The translations under genes were made by a program, and so were the position numbers. Positions 33,695-47,122 of a DNA stretch of 64,000 nt are shown piece after piece. Under the pieces are notes generated by a model. That model was not told where the DNA came from. It searched no databases and saw nothing but the letters and a program-made list of their open reading frames with translations. The stretch is from Ampelocalamus luodianensis (lineage: Eukaryota > Streptophyta > Magnoliopsida > Poales > Poaceae), in contig CM070620.1 of the NCBI GenBank assembly GCA_036346255.1, forward strand, positions 33,725,609-33,789,608, in the 5' to 3' direction. Numbering within the stretch: position 1 is the first letter of the stretch; each line of letters opens with the position of its first letter.

Positions 33695-34746
33695 TCAGAT
33701 GCAACGGCTCCCACTCTCGATGATGCGATAAGGCCCAACATATCGAGGAGCCAACTTGCCCTTGATGCCAAAATGCTGATGGCCCTTCAAAGACGAGACT
33801 TTGAGATAAACAAAGTCATTGGGTTGAAAGCTCAACTCACGGCGACGATGACCTGCATAGCTCTTACGCTTGGATCGCCATGCGCAAATGCTCGTGAATA
33901 AGCTGAACTTGGCTTTCGGCCTCATTGATCGAATCTGGACCAAAGAACTACCTCTCACCAGTTTCTGACCAGTTCAAAGGGGTCCTGCACTTCCTCCCAT
34001 ACAAGGCCTCAAAAGGTGCCATGACGAGACTGGCCTGGAAACTGTTGTTGTAGGAGAATTCAGCAAATGGTATGCACTTCTCCCACTTCTTCCCATAGGA
34101 AAGGACACAAGCACGGAGCATATCTTCTAACACTTGGTTGACTCTCTCCATTTGCCCATCAGTCTGAGGATGATATGCTGTGCTGAATGAAAGGCTAGTT
34201 CCCATTGCTGCCTGCAAGCTCTTCCAAAAACGGGCGGTGAAGAGCGCACCACGATCGATTACGATCGTCTTGGCACCCATGCAAGCACACTATGCGGGAA
34301 ATGTAGAGATCCGCCAATAGACTGACACTAAGATTGGTGCGCTTGGCGTAAAATGTGCTACCTTCGTCAATCAATCAATGATAACCCAGATAGCATCCTT
34401 CCCAGAAGAAGTACAGGGCAGACCGGTGTTGAAGTCCATACCAACGAATCCCACTTCCACTCGTGCATCGCAAAGGTGAAGAAGGCCTCATCGGGCCGAT
34501 GCTCGGCCTTTACGGACAAAGACACGTCGCACCCGACAACGAACTTGGCAATCTCGCTTCATTCGGGTCCACGGAATCTCGACGAAGATCTTGGTACATT
34601 TTGTGGCCCCGGGTGAATGGACAAGGGGAATCATGGGCTTCGCGCAGAATCAAATCCCGCAATTCCATGACCTTTGGAACCACAAGACGCCGTCCAAACC
34701 ACACAACACCATGCTCATCCTCTCGAGAAGCACTTGGCTGTCCCAT
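33695..34746 (-). pseudogene. Chromovirus pol: integrase
   Basis: Three minus-strand frames. 34510-34746 has the HHCC-type N-terminal region (REAHDSP...HKMYQDLRR). 34281-34509 is decayed, and the first catalytic Asp was not located there. 33948-34280 has VIDRGALFTARFW and the catalytic-type Glu in YHPQTDGQMERVNQVLEDML. 33695-33958 has the C-terminal region with the GKLAPRYVGPYRI GPY/F-type motif of chromoviruses. Several frameshifts are present. Confidence 0.85.
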
Positions 34747-34759
34747 CCTTGATGTTCGC

Positions 34760-35461
34760 TTAATTTGACTTATACCAACATCGGATTGCTCGCAGCCTTG
34801 ATTTGATCCACCAAGGTTGGTTGTACAACCAAGGTAGTAAGTGAACCATGCTCAACCAAACCCAAATTAAGTCGCTGAAATTCTTCAAGAAGGGCGCATC
34901 ACGCTCTTGGAGCATCAAAACATTGCAATACACTTTCCGACTAAGTGCATCTGCAACAACATTGGCCTTGCCCGGATGATATTGAATGCCCATGTCATAA
35001 TCTTTGATCAATTCCAACCATCTTCTTTGCCTGAGGTTCAGATCTGGCTGGGTGAACAAATACTTCAAACTCTTGTGATCCGAATACACTTCACAACGGT
35101 TACCGATTAGGTAATGCCGCCAAATTTTGAGTGCATGAACCACTGCAGCTAACTCCAAGTCATGGGTAGGATAGTTGAGTTCATGAGGCCTCAACTATCT
35201 TGATGCATAGGCCACTACCTTGCCTTCTTACATAAGAACACAACCAAGTCCCTGACGAGACGCATCACAAAAAATATCAAAGCTCTTGTGGATAACAGGA
35301 AGAACAAGCACTGGGACTGAAGTCAACCGCTTCTTGAGTTTTTGAAAACTCTCATCACAAGCAGAGGACCACACAAACTTCTTGTCCTTCTTGAGCAACT
35401 CAGTCATCGGCTTCGCGATCTTGGAGAAATTCTCGATAAAGCGACGGTAGCAACCCACCAA
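34760..35461 (-). pseudogene. Chromovirus pol: RNase H and RT connection
   Basis: 35228-35461 has YRRFIENFSKIAKP and the first catalytic Asp in FDIFCDASRQGLG, then a stop. 34760-35194 has [16 protein letters not shown] (Glu), [10 protein letters not shown] (Asp) and [15 protein letters not shown]. The order and residues are those of gypsy RNase H. The stop near 35228 and a gap to 35194 break the frame. Confidence 0.88.
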
Positions 35462-35503
35462 ACCAAGAAAACTTCGTACATCGGTGACTGACTTGGGCTG
35501 ACC

Positions 35504-36130
35504 CTAGGATAGCACATCACTGACCTTGCTAGGATCCACAGCTACACCACCTGCCGAAAGAACATGGCCTAAGAATGCCACTTCCTTCAACCAGAACTCG
35601 CACTTGCTGAACTTCGCATACAGCTGGTGCTCACGCAGCTTTCCCAATACAAGTTTCAGATGCTCAGCATACTCTTCTTCACTGTTGGAGTAGATAAGAA
35701 TGTCATCAATAAATACCACCACAAACTTATCCAAATACTCCATGAATACTGAGTTCATAAGATTCATGAATAAAGTAGGACCATTGGTTAAGCCAAAAGA
35801 CATGACGGTGTACTCGTAAAGACCATAACGAGTAGTGAAAGCCTTCTTTGGAATATCCTCAGCCCTGATCCTGACTTGATGATACCCCAACCTCAAGTCA
35901 ATCTTGAAGAATACACAGGCTCTGGTCAACTGGTCAAAGAGATCATCAATGCGAGGCAAAGGATATTTGTTCTTTACCGTCACCTCATTAAGCGGACGGT
36001 AATCAACACACATACGCAAGGTCTTGTCCTTCTTCTTCACAAAGATCACAGGACAACCCCAAGGAGATGAGCTAGGATGGATAAAACCCTTCACTTGAAG
36101 CTCACCTAGTTGCTTTTTCAGCTCCTCCAA
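35504..36130 (-). pseudogene. Chromovirus pol: reverse transcriptase (RVT_1)
   Basis: An open 208-residue minus-strand frame. It has [46 protein letters not shown] (first Asp; the usual residue after Leu differs), and [11 protein letters not shown] with the catalytic Asp pair, followed by the thumb region ([11 protein letters not shown]). It is the best preserved part of the element but ends at a stop before the RNase H part. Confidence 0.92.
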
Positions 36131-36951
36131 CTCATTAGAGGCATCCGATACGGTGTCTTTGAAATTGGGGTGGTACCGGGCAGCAACTCGATGACGAACT
36201 TCAGGTCTCGAACCGGAGGCATCCCAGGCAAATCTTCAAGAAAAACATCCACAAAGTCACACACTGTGGGGACATCCTGAATCTCCAAGGCTGGCTTCTC
36301 TTCAAGTGTACAAAGATGTGGCCCTTGAAGCTGCGGCGAAAACCCAACCTGTTCGCCTGAGGGGCTAGTGAGGTAGACAATCTTCCTGGCACAATCGATT
36401 TTCCCCAAGTGTTGGGACAACCAATCCATGCCAAGAATCACATCCAGACTCGCTGAGTTGAGTAGGATGAGGTTCACCAAGAATCCCACTCCTTCGACTT
36501 CAATAGGAACATCCCGGCACTCTTGATCAGCTCTCATTTTTGAACCCGGAGAGCGCATAAGCAAAGGTACCACCAAAGGAGCAAAGTGAAGATCACTAAC
36601 AGCAGCAAAAGATCTCGAAATAAAAGAATGTGAGGCTGTTGAATCAAATAATACTGCAGCAGGGTGAGAATTGACAAGAAGCGTACCCAACACAACGTTG
36701 GGTGCCTCCTGTGCCTCCTTAGCCGAGATATGGTTGACTCGGCCACTTCCCATGCCCTGGGTCTTCTGGACTACCTTCTGGTCAGGTTGGTGACCACTCC
36801 CTTGCCTGCGTCCTCCATTAGGACGAGGGGCCGCTCCAGTCCTCTTAGGGCAACTATTAGCATAGTGGTCGTTCTGGTTGCAGGAGAAGCAGGTGACCTC
36901 GGTAGCCGGATTGCGGAGGCCACCTCGCATCGGGCGCAGTGCACGGATCAA
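36118..36951 (-). pseudogene. Chromovirus zinc knuckle and protease
   Basis: An open 277-residue minus-strand frame. It has an intact CX2CX4HX4C knuckle (CFSCNQNDHYANSC, residues about 21-34), then retropepsin-like PAAVLFDSTASHSFIS, in which the residue after Asp-Ser is Thr, so the active site appears altered. ILGMDWLSQH and a spacer lead to RT. The frame changes to the RT frame at about 36120. Confidence 0.85.
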
Positions 36952-37801
36952 TCACGGCCTGCGGGGGACGGGGAGCTGGCGCCGACAGCCTTGGCGGTGG
37001 TGAAGCCAGAGAACGGGCCCCTGGTGCAGGCCCAATACGGGGACGGGAGAGGCTGGCCTGTGTAGACTGCTGGGCCTCCCACTTGCGCTTGTGGGACTTG
37101 CCCAGCGCCTTCGCCTTGTGCTCAATGATGATGGCCTTGTCCACCAAGGTATGGAAGTCAGCAAAGTCCACAATAGAGAGCTTGTCCTGCAGCTCCTCAG
37201 ACAAGCCCTCCATAAACTTCTTCTGCTTGGCCTCATCAGTGGCCACCTTAGTAGGAGCATACCTCGCCAGATGGAGGTACTCGGTCACAGATTTGCACCC
37301 CTGTTTGAGCGCAAGTAACTCCTTCTTCTTGATCTTCATCAGGCCGGCGGGGATGTGGGCCCGTCGTAAGGCAGTGTGAAACTCCCCCAAGTGACCACAT
37401 GGCTAGCGGGCTGCATGGCGAGGAAGTTCTCCCACCATGAGAGTGTTGTTCCCTCAAGCTGGTGGGATGCAAACAGTGCCTTCTCCTGCTCCTAGCACTG
37501 AGGGATGTTGAGCTTTCGCTCAACCAAACGCAGCCAATCATCCACGTCAAGAGGGTCCTCGGACCGGGAGAAGGTGGGTGGCTGTGTACAGAGGAACTCC
37601 GAAAGTCCTCCACGAGACTGATGTCCCCCACCTCCAGATCCCAAGGCACCAGAGGGAGTGGAGGTGTTCCTTGCGATAACCTCCAGGATCCGCGTCTGAT
37701 CCATATGGTTCCGCTCGATCTGCAAGAACCTCGGCCATGGTCGGAGGAGGGAAGCTCCTCATCGGGACCAATGGGTGATCGCCATGAGTCCTTCCGGCCA
37801 T
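36857..37801 (-). pseudogene. Chromovirus gag
   Basis: Begins around MAGRTHGDHPL (37801). The recognisable retrotransposon gag domain is spread over three frames: QPPTFSRSEDPLDVDDWL (37492-37725) and EFHTALRRAHIPAGLMKIKKKELLALKQG...EYLHLARYAP (36857-37390). The C-terminal tail is Pro/Arg-rich. Gag would form the capsid. Frame changes near 37725 and 37390 break it. Confidence 0.85.
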
Positions 37802-38509
37802 CTTGTTTCACTAAGATAAGTTAGTAACAGGCCCGAGACGGAGGGCAAGGGTAAACAATTAACACGCTCAAGAAACGAACTCCAAAAGCTTGAAAACTAT
37901 CACAAAATCAGTAAAAGTCCTCAATTTACAAAATCAACTTCCCGGTATGACCAACTCGTATGGAAGAACGAGCGATCAGTTTTAGGAAGGCAATTTCAGA
38001 ACACAACCCTTGGTTCAACACAGCTAAAAAGCAAGGTAAAACCACCTAAAGAAGGGTTAGACACTTAGCTAACTCATATCGCATCTTACCCTTTTATTCC
38101 CACAAGTTTTAGTTGGATTAACCTCTCATTTTTAGTTCTACACACTAACTACTAGCTAGCTGTCCAGAATCTGAAGCTTGCTGTCCAGATTTCTCCTCCA
38201 AGTCCCTGGCCGAAATCTCCAACTCCAGAAGCTCCTAATCTTCACCATCAGACAGCCAACATTTCCATTTATAACTCTCATAGTTCTCCCAAGACCAATT
38301 TAACCGATAACCACTATCTTTTGAAAGAAGATGAGAGAAAAATTAACATTTCAAAACTTCACAAGACAAGGTAAGATGAGCAAGCTAAGATAGGTAAGGA
38401 ATAAAATCTGAGAGCTTACTTAAGACTTTCATAAATCATTTGATATTTAGAAACTAAGTTTTCAAAATATCCTAAAGGCGACCAAGCTAGGGGTTTCTAC
38501 GGTCAATAT
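37802..38509 (-). other. Chromovirus 5' leader
   Basis: Non-coding, between the gag start and the primer-binding site. No ORF or RNA gene seen. Confidence 0.7.
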
Positions 38510-38522
38510 GGCTCTGATACCA
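38510..38522 (-). other. Chromovirus primer-binding site (tRNA-iMet)
   Basis: Minus-strand TGGTATCAGAGCC, four bases from the LTR edge at 38527. Same primer as the copia element. Confidence 0.9.
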
Positions 38523-38526
38523 ACTT

Positions 38527-41500
38527 TGTTAGACCCCGGTGTATTTAGCTTGTAATGCTTAGTCTTCCCTTGACTCTAGCATCACAAACAAAATATACCG
38601 TGCCTCGATGGACATATGCTTCCCAGAATTGCAGCACACATACATCTTTACAAAATCATGCATCATTTCCATACAACACATAATAACAAGTCTAGCAAAA
38701 GACATACATAATATAGAGTTATTACAAAAGAGCCAACCAGCCAAATGACATCAAAGTAACAATAACAGCGGAAGCAAAAGTGCCATAAGATGTCTATAAA
38801 CAAAAGACGACCGGTTAGCCACATAACCCACAAGGCAACCGACCGGGCTGCCAAGCTAGTCGTACGATCCACAGCAATTCTCACAGAAGTAGATCCCTTG
38901 GGGATCCACTTCCTCCTCTGCACACAACAAGCAATGCAGGTGAGTACAAAAATGTACTCGCAAGACTTACGAGTAACAAGCCTATACATAGCTACATGAA
39001 AGCTGTAACAAAGGAGATGGTTATATGGTTAATTGGACGCATAAAGCAATTTTTATTTGCAATAATGTAATAGATTGAAAGCAATTTATCAAAACTGTTT
39101 TCAAGCACTGAAATAACAGCGAGGTAACAATAAATAACAAGTAACCACCTAGAGGTGACTAACCCAATAGCCACCACAACTTAGCACGAATCCCCGATTT
39201 GCACCACCCATCAAGTTTTAATTAAAAGTTGTAGTCTAACTCTTGCAAAACCTAACCAAGCGTGTCCATAACCTAGGACGAGGCTATTCGAATAGTTCAA
39301 ACCCTGCAGGCGTGTACCAATGTACCCACACTTCAGACCACCTTTAAGCCACATGATTAGGCACACTTCCAAAGGTATGCCGGCACGACTAAGTCCTACG
39401 AGCCGTTTCCAATATTGTGTATTAGCTACGAGCCGCTCATATGGACCGAAACCCATACGCTTACATTGTAAAACCGAAAGTCAACTACCCTATTGGGGTA
39501 AAGCTTCCGGACAACTACAATGCTCCCAACACCATAAGACCACCTCATTTTACCACAACACAACATACACACACCCACCTGCGACTCGTAGCCAACACAC
39601 GCCAAAGTACTAAGTCAAGAGAGGTCCTATTTCCCTCTAGTGTGGTTAGCACGCTAAAATGCTTGGATAGTGTGACACAAGATGTTCGGTCCTTGTTGAC
39701 TCGGGCACCAACCATTCACACCCAAAAGCACACCATCTTACTATTGTGCCCAAATCGAAATCATTTTGTTTTCAGTTTGGTTTTTGCAATTAAACATAGC
39801 ACAAAGCTGAAATCATAAAGTCATAATAAGTTTGTGTGATCAAGGTTATCGGCTAAGTCGACAACCGCCCATCTCTACCGGTAGCTAAGCATGACTAAGC
39901 AACATACTCAAAAACTACTAAGTGACATGGGCCCATCCAACGAACCCAAAATCACAGCAAGATAGTCCTAGGCTCGTGAGTAGAGGATCACATTTACCTA
40001 CAGATTATCGTCTAATAGGTCAACTAATCGACATTAGTTTAAAACAAGATAGCAATGTATACGTAGAATTTGCAAACAACATATTAGAATTTGAAAATAA
40101 TAGGAGCAATATGATCAAATGATGCTACATGTGCTTGCCTTGCTGGAGATCAGAGTCTTGCTGTTGGGGATCGCTTTCGGGCTCAATACAATTTTCGGAA
40201 CCTAACGCAAAACGCGATAAAACCAATAAGAACGAAGAACACTGAAAGAAATCGAAAAGCCAAAGTCATCCAAATCCCATGAAATTTACACAACAGCAAG
40301 GTTATGATTTTAAATGAATTTAGAAACAAGAATGGTTCAATTTGGACTAAGCATGAAAAAGTTATGCACTAAACAATTTCTCTCAGCCTGGAAAATCCAA
40401 TTTAAAATAATTTCGGTTACTGTTTATGGCACAAATTTCCAGAAAGATCTAGAACTTGAAACTTTTATGGTAGGTACATCATGGCATTCTAAGAACAGCA
40501 AAACTGAGTTTACTCAATTTGGAGTTAAAATGAATTACTTATGATTTTTCTAAGTTGTGACACTAGGGCATATCATTTTTCATAGGCAAATAAATGAACA
40601 AAACCTATCCTATATTGAAGTACATTATCAGAGGAATTTAACAGATTTTAGTTTGCTAAATTTGGAGTTACAGGGAATTACTTGTGTCTTTTACAAATTT
40701 TAAATAAATTTCTAGACAATATTTATACCTAATCAAGTCAATTCAACCTATATAATTTTCTGGTACAGAATCAGTGCCTACATGTATTTTTAGGTTAAAC
40801 TTTAGTTAAACAGGGATTTAACCCAACTAGGATCATCTAAAAAGGAGCGAAAATGAATTAGTTATGAATTTTTAAAGTTCCAATACCATTTTCAGTTGAC
40901 AAATAAAAGATTACCGGAAAACACACAACTTAATCAAACGGAAATGACGTGGACGCACATGGGCCACGATCAAGAATCTAACGCCCACGCGATGGCGAAT
41001 GAACGCGCGCAAGACCGTGACGCGACTCACCGTTGGATTAAGATCCAACGGTCCACGCCGATTAGGGCATCCGGAGGGGTCCGAACGTCCCAACCAACCA
41101 CGACCGCAGATCCGAAGATGGAGGGCCTACAGGGATTGGACGATAGGAGGGGTCCGAATGTCCCACGAGATCTTAGCCACAGATCTCAAGATGGACGGTG
41201 CACAATCAACTAAGTGCATCGCACACTCCAAAGAGTTGCTGAGGATGTGGGGCCCACTTGTAAGAGACACATAAGGCTCTTAGGACAACAATTAACTACT
41301 GACAATGATTTGTAATTAGTGACCCGGCTTTTGTTCTAATGAACACCCTACGGTGGTTTACGCATATGGGCCCACATGTCAAAGACTCACTTAGTCATTA
41401 AGGACAACCATTTATTGCTAAACAATGATTAACATTAATGATGTCCGAACGGGATTGCCTAGGGCCAACGGGGGGGGGTTTAAGTGGCTGGGCCCACCTG

Positions 41501-43509
41501 ATAGTGGCACAGTGGACCAGTTAAGACAGCATTAACTACTACCTAATGATTAACAATGATTAAACCATGATTAGCATTTAATGATGTCTTAACGACAATA
41601 CCCAGTGACGACCTCGCCCGACAAAAGGCCGAGGGCAAAGAAAAGCTTGTCGCCGGCGGCTCTGGCCACCGCGACGGCAACCAAGGGCAAAAATGGGTTC
41701 GCAATAACTTTGCGCACCCAAAGGAGGTGTTCACGGCGGCGGCCTAAAACGTCGGTGAGCCGGAAATGAGCGATAGTGACAAAACGGTCGAAAATGAAAA
41801 CAGCTAAAAAGCTCTGCATTGTCCAAAGAAGCGGGTGCCCTAGTATCTAAGGACTAATAAGAAGCTACCTTGGCCAAAGAGAGCTTCAAAGGTGGCCGGA
41901 GAAGCTTTTACGGCGGAGGAGCTCACCGGAGCCGAGGAAGATGAAGTGAAAAAGATGGCCTAAGCAAAATGAGTGAGACCAGATCATCACTATAGCTTCA
42001 TTATAGATCAGCGAAGCTCCAAGAGCAATTAATTGAGAAAATAAGCCCTTACCGGAGCTGGAGAAGAAAGGGGATGATTTCGGCTGAAAAGATTCAAACT
42101 TCAAATTGAGTGATTCCTGTGAATGAAACCCAAAATTAAGTTAGGGGAAATGAATGTAGGGTTAAGGGGCTCAAAAGGGTACAAAAAGATTTGAAGAAGA
42201 ACCACTAGAGCACCAAGATCCACAATGGAGCTCCACGGTCAACAATGGCGATTTGGGGATTTCAGTGGTTTTGAGATCCAATAGCAGAGAAAGAGCTAGG
42301 GGTGATGTAAAGGGACTCAACGGTGAGCTTTGGGGGGCTTTTTATAGCTAGAGAACTAGGGTTTGGGCAAGGACAAGGGTTCTAGGGTGAGCTCGGTTCA
42401 TGGTGCGGCCATGGACCAAGAAATTGACGGGAGCAACTGAGAGGAGGACTATGAGCGCGAAAGCTCACTGAGGCACTTAAATGCCGAGGACCAGAGCTGT
42501 TGAACGATGACGCATGAAGTTGAAAAGGGCTCTCCCCCATGCCCTGTTCCATCACGCGGGAACGCCAGAGGTTGAAGACGATGACCAGGGACGAGGGGCC
42601 CAGTGAAAGGGCTGAAATGGCTCGTGTAAAAATGACGAGGGGGTTAGGTCAAAATGAGTGAAAAGACTCTGGGTGGTTGGATTATAAATGGTCGGTCAAG
42701 ATTTAACAGAGACGATCGGGGGTCCCGACGTTTAGAATCGTGCGAACGGTCCGATCGAAAATGAGCGGCTGAGATTGATTTGGCCGTTTGGAGCGGTCCG
42801 AATGACCAAACTAATAGAGACCGCCCGATGGAAATCCTATGGCCCAAAAGCGAAGCGCAACTCGGGAGGTCTGAATGTTACACGATCGAGGGCCGCCCGA
42901 TGGAGATCCAACGGCTGAGATCGAGGCGCGCTTTAAGTGAGCCCGGGTGCAGTTAGTAGATTGAGTTCAACCAAGTCCATTAGGTTGGGCTTGGGTTTGA
43001 CTCGAGCCAAACACACTTTGACTTAGGGTTTTGAGTTGAATTGAAACTTTGGGGGATTTGTTTAAGGTAGCAAAACAACTCCAAAAATTCTGAAATTTTT
43101 ACAAGAGCTTGCTAACTTAGATTTTGACCTTGTATAAAATTTTCAAAGGTTTTATTGTAGTGAATTGCCCTCCAAAAATTCAGCAAGGTACTGAGCTTGG
43201 GTTTGACCAGGGTCAAACAGGTTTGACTGGCCTCTTAAGATTATCAAACAATTTCTAAAATTGTGAAACTTTTAGAGGATCACACACCATCCCTAGAACT
43301 TGGGAAAAATATTTCAGGAGATGATCACAAGATTTGACAAGAATGTTTTGAAGGGTCAAGATTTGGATCAAATGACTTGTGACTTTGTATTTTCATAATC
43401 CTTTACAAGAATTGTTTAGATCATACAGAAATACAAGATGTAATAAAAGTTTTTAATTTCTACACATTTTCTTACATTTGAAACACAAGCCAAAACTTGG
43501 GATGTTACA
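38527..43509 (-). repeat. Chromovirus 5' LTR (right copy)
   Basis: Starts TGTTAGACCCCGG and ends GGGATGTTACA, about 4.98 kb. Its last 1336 bp match tail B closely; its first part matches LTR A with more differences. Palindromic module at 39284-39295; minus-strand TATA box at 42339-42346. Confidence 0.9.
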
Positions 43510-44769
43510 ACCCCTCAATCAATTTCAATTTTAGTGTATCGCATGCGAATTTCGCCATTGTTCTTCTCTAGGCCGAAATCACCCTGCCGACCGATCATCT
43601 TCTCCGATTGAGTAATTCATCGAATTGAATGCATCACCACGTGTTCCTAGTCATCTCCTTGCTATCCCACCCCTCAATTTGGTCGATTCACTACCGTGGA
43701 GAGCTCCCACCGTCACTACCGTCTTCCTCAACGCCGACACCGTGGGACCGCCACTCCGGCCATACTCCGGCCTTCCCGAGTGGTCCAAAGACCTTCCCAT
43801 CCTCGTCGCGCACTCGTGCTTTTGCCATTTACCTCCTAGCATTGTCGGCTTGCCGCCCACCTCAGCCGTGCGCCTCGCCGCTTATGCCACCGTCGCACAT
43901 GGCCTCCCCAACCCCATGGGGTTCCATTTTGGGGGGTTCCTGACCGCAGCCGCCCTTCCCCTCGCCGACGCCATCGCCATTCCCATGCGCCTGCCCCCTT
44001 CCCCTGATTTGCTCTATGAAGTTTGCTCTCTGTTCTTCACAATGGCTCAATAACAATATGGGTCCACATGTCATTGTTTCTATCTCTCATTCTTTATCTG
44101 TTGTTTCACTAACCTATAGCACAAACATGGTCAATGTGTTGAATGGTTAGTCAAAAACCGAAACAGTGTATTCTAGAACAGTCTATTTTCAGAATTTTCC
44201 ATCATTTCATGTGAAGATCCAACTTCCGAATGTTCGTTCTCCTTTATACAAACTCCGAATCAGTCGATTCTTTCTCCTAAATTCCTATAAATTCAATATT
44301 TTCCTTCCAGTATTTATTTTGTAATAGATTTTATTTGTTTTCTGTTATTTATTTTGGTTCAATTCGTGCGTTTAGAGTCTGACGTCGCTGACACCAGTTT
44401 GGATCAATCGAAAGCGTTAACCTCCAACATCAACGAAGGCGAGTCTCCTTTTAACACTTTGTATCTATGTTTTCCAAAATCTATTTTAAGTTTCAAAATA
44501 AATATGCTTTGCTATTTACATAAAATGGCAAGTTCAAATCCTAGGTTGTTAGTTGATCCTAACTTGATATTGTCATCATTTGAGGTTGATTATCTATGAT
44601 CCTTTGTCGCCTAGTACATAAAATCCTCATTAATGAATACATTATTGTCGATAATGGAAATAAAATTTTGCTAAATTAGATGAATATAGTGAAGGACATC
44701 TTTATGGATTATATATAGATTGTTGAGAACGAATAAAAAGTTAACTTGGTGGAGCGAATTATACCATGA

Positions 44770-45310
44770 TTAGATTATTAGAAATATATCATTGTTGGAT
44801 TATTGTAATACATCATTATCGGATTACATCATTGTTGGATTATTGGAATACATTATTATCATATTACATCATTGTTGGATCATAGGATTATATCATAATT
44901 GGATTATTAGAAATATATTATTGTTGTATTATTGGAATACATCATTATTGGACTACATCATTGTTGTATCATAGGATTATATCATGATTGGATTATTAGA
45001 AATATATCATTGTTCGATTATTGGAATATATCATTATCGAATTACATCATTGTTGAATTGTATGGTTATATCATGATTTGATTGTAGAAATATATCATTG
45101 TTGGATTATGCAATATATCATTACTGGATTATTGGGATACATCGTTATTAGATTACATCATTGTTGGGTAATAGTAATATATCATTGTTAGATTATAGGA
45201 ATATATCTTTCTTGGATTATAGGATTATATCATTGTTGGATTACAGGAATATATTATCATGGGATTATGGAGATACTTTATTGTTGGATTATAAGAATAC
45301 ATTATTGATG
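44770..45310. repeat. AT-rich minisatellite in solo LTR
   Basis: About 540 bp of degenerate repeats, unit roughly 15-17 bp, consensus near ATCATTGTTGGATTAT, with a higher-order alternation of CATCATTGTTGG and ATATATCATTG variants. It lies in the second half of the interrupted solo LTR. Confidence 0.85.
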
Positions 45311-46655
45311 GATTAGTATAAAATGGTAGAACTACTTCGACAAGCTTTATCGGTCATGTTTATCCTATGGGTGGGAATTATTATTACCATTTATGCAAAT
45401 CAGTTTTAGGTATTGTCGTTGGTTTTTAAAATAAAAAAAATGGTGAAAATTTGTTTAGACTTGAGCAGGTGGTAAGTTCAGGTAGGTGCAGCTAGAGCAC
45501 GAGAACTTGTATTGTGTAAAGTTCCGTCTAAGTCATATTAAGGACCGACGCTTGTGACTATCCAAACTGAGCAATACCGTACAACCACATGTCCTACATG
45601 GGAAGGATCTAACCAACTAATTTACCATGTTCTAGCATTATGCCCGCAGGTTGTAGTTGTTAGGTGTTCCTTTTTTGAATTGTTCAGACGATGGTACTTG
45701 ACGTCCATGTCTGTTAGGGCTTGCTCTGGACGATGGTAATAGATGTCTATGTCTGGGCAGATTATCTCCCACAATGGTGGGCTCCGGGTCGATAGTAATT
45801 GATGTCTATGACTTATGGTTAAGCTTAGGCGGGTCAGTGTTAGAGCATGGTATTGTAGTTGCATACCTTCAAAAGTGTGTCAAACAGACATTATAAGCTT
45901 ATTATCTCGTGTGGGTCAAGCTGTACAACTTCTGCAGAGTGTAAAACTCTGCCCACGGTTAAGGGTGGGTAAGGTGCGTTTTCACATGGTAGATTTTTGT
46001 TTTGATTTCAAAAGAGTAAACTTTGGGAACCGGAAGTAGTTGGGACTCTCGGGTAGTTTCACGCGCTTGGAGCCAGTTAGGCAGCTAGAGCCTTGATACT
46101 AGTGGTTGGTAGCTAAAACCTCCACTAGTGATACAATTAATTTATTTATTAAAACATATTTTGTCAAATGTGCTTAATTTATGAAAACTGTTGAAACTAA
46201 AATATTGCTTTATGAAAAAAAAACATATAAGCCTTATTTGTTAAAGCTATTCATATGCATTTTTTTCCAAGACTCGCAGAGTACTTTATGTACTCACATG
46301 CTACACTCAAAATAAATCTTAGAAGCCTTCGATGATGCCGAGGATGACTACAACTACTTCGCATGTGGCTTTGATGAAGTATAGTACTAGGTTGCGCTCC
46401 CTAGTCAAATGCCTATGGGCAATTTGATGGGCCACCACTCGGATTTTATCATTTGTTGTTTCACTGTTGTAAGACTTAAGGTCTTTTGATCTCTTTTGTA
46501 ATAAGTGTCCATAAGACCGGTACTCAGTTGTTTATTAAAGTTATTTCGTGATTTGAACTTGTTATCAATAATGTTTCCACTGTGTGCACTAGCTACTATC
46601 TGGGACTGGTGCAGAAATAGACAAAGGATTTGGATTCAGAAATCCAATCCCGACA

Positions 46656-47106
46656 CTCCCTTACAATTTTTTCCATATAATTCTCATTGGAGTATTTTGA
46701 ATTAGTAGATGAGTATACTTAAAGTGCTAAAGGAGTATATCAAGTTCTTTTATCTGGTACAATAGATGTGAGGATAACTACACCTGGTAGTAGGATGCAT
46801 TTTTTCTGTCAATTATAAATATATAATCATGGTGTTACTTTTAGTGACAAATATATCAACATTATATGAATGTGACCAATCTAAATAGTTTTATCTAACT
46901 TAGTTGTAAGAGTTTTAAAAGTTTGACAACACACTTTCTAAAAAAAGTAATCTATTTAGTAGGTAATGGTGGAGTATTGAGTGGTTTCACTTTCACCAAT
47001 TTTGAGTTAGTACCATATAGATCTCTTTCATTTAAATATATTCTTACGGAGCAAACATTTGAATAGATTTAAATAACTCTAAATGATCAAATATGAAAGA
47101 TGAAAG
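46656..47106. other. Unrecognised DNA right of solo LTR
   Basis: AT-rich, no ORF of note and no repeat recognised. Probably intergenic DNA into which the solo LTR and the LINE were inserted. Confidence 0.4.
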
Positions 47107-47122
47107 GTACTACATTAATTCT

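Larger units (their letters stand above)
27419..43509 (-). mobile_element. Tekay/Del-like chromovirus (Ty3/gypsy), rearranged
   Basis: Minus-strand gypsy element: gag, zinc knuckle, protease, RT, RNase H, integrase, chromodomain in that order. The PBS for initiator-Met tRNA is at 38510-38522 and the purine tract at 33374-33386. The right LTR (38527-43509, about 5.0 kb) is complete. The left side consists of a complete diverged LTR (27419-32021) plus a 1.35-kb LTR tail (32022-33373). The C-terminal chromodomain and very long LTRs fit the Tekay/Del clade. Flanking 5-mers (ACCAG, ACCCC) do not match, as expected if the left boundary comes from a different insertion. Confidence 0.9.
26670..46655 (+). 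mobile_element. Gypsy-type solo LTR split by a nested chromovirus
   Basis: LTR sequence is 26670-27418 plus 43510-46655 (about 3.9 kb in total). It starts TGTAATATCCCG and ends CCAATCCCGACA. The flanking 5-mers CTCCT (26665-26669) and CTCCC (46656-46660) match at 4 of 5 bases, consistent with an old target duplication. The first piece carries a TATA box (27217-27223). The second has a tandem array and the CTGTACAACTTCTGCAGAG part of the shared LTR module near 45930. No gag-pol of its own is present. Confidence 0.8.
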
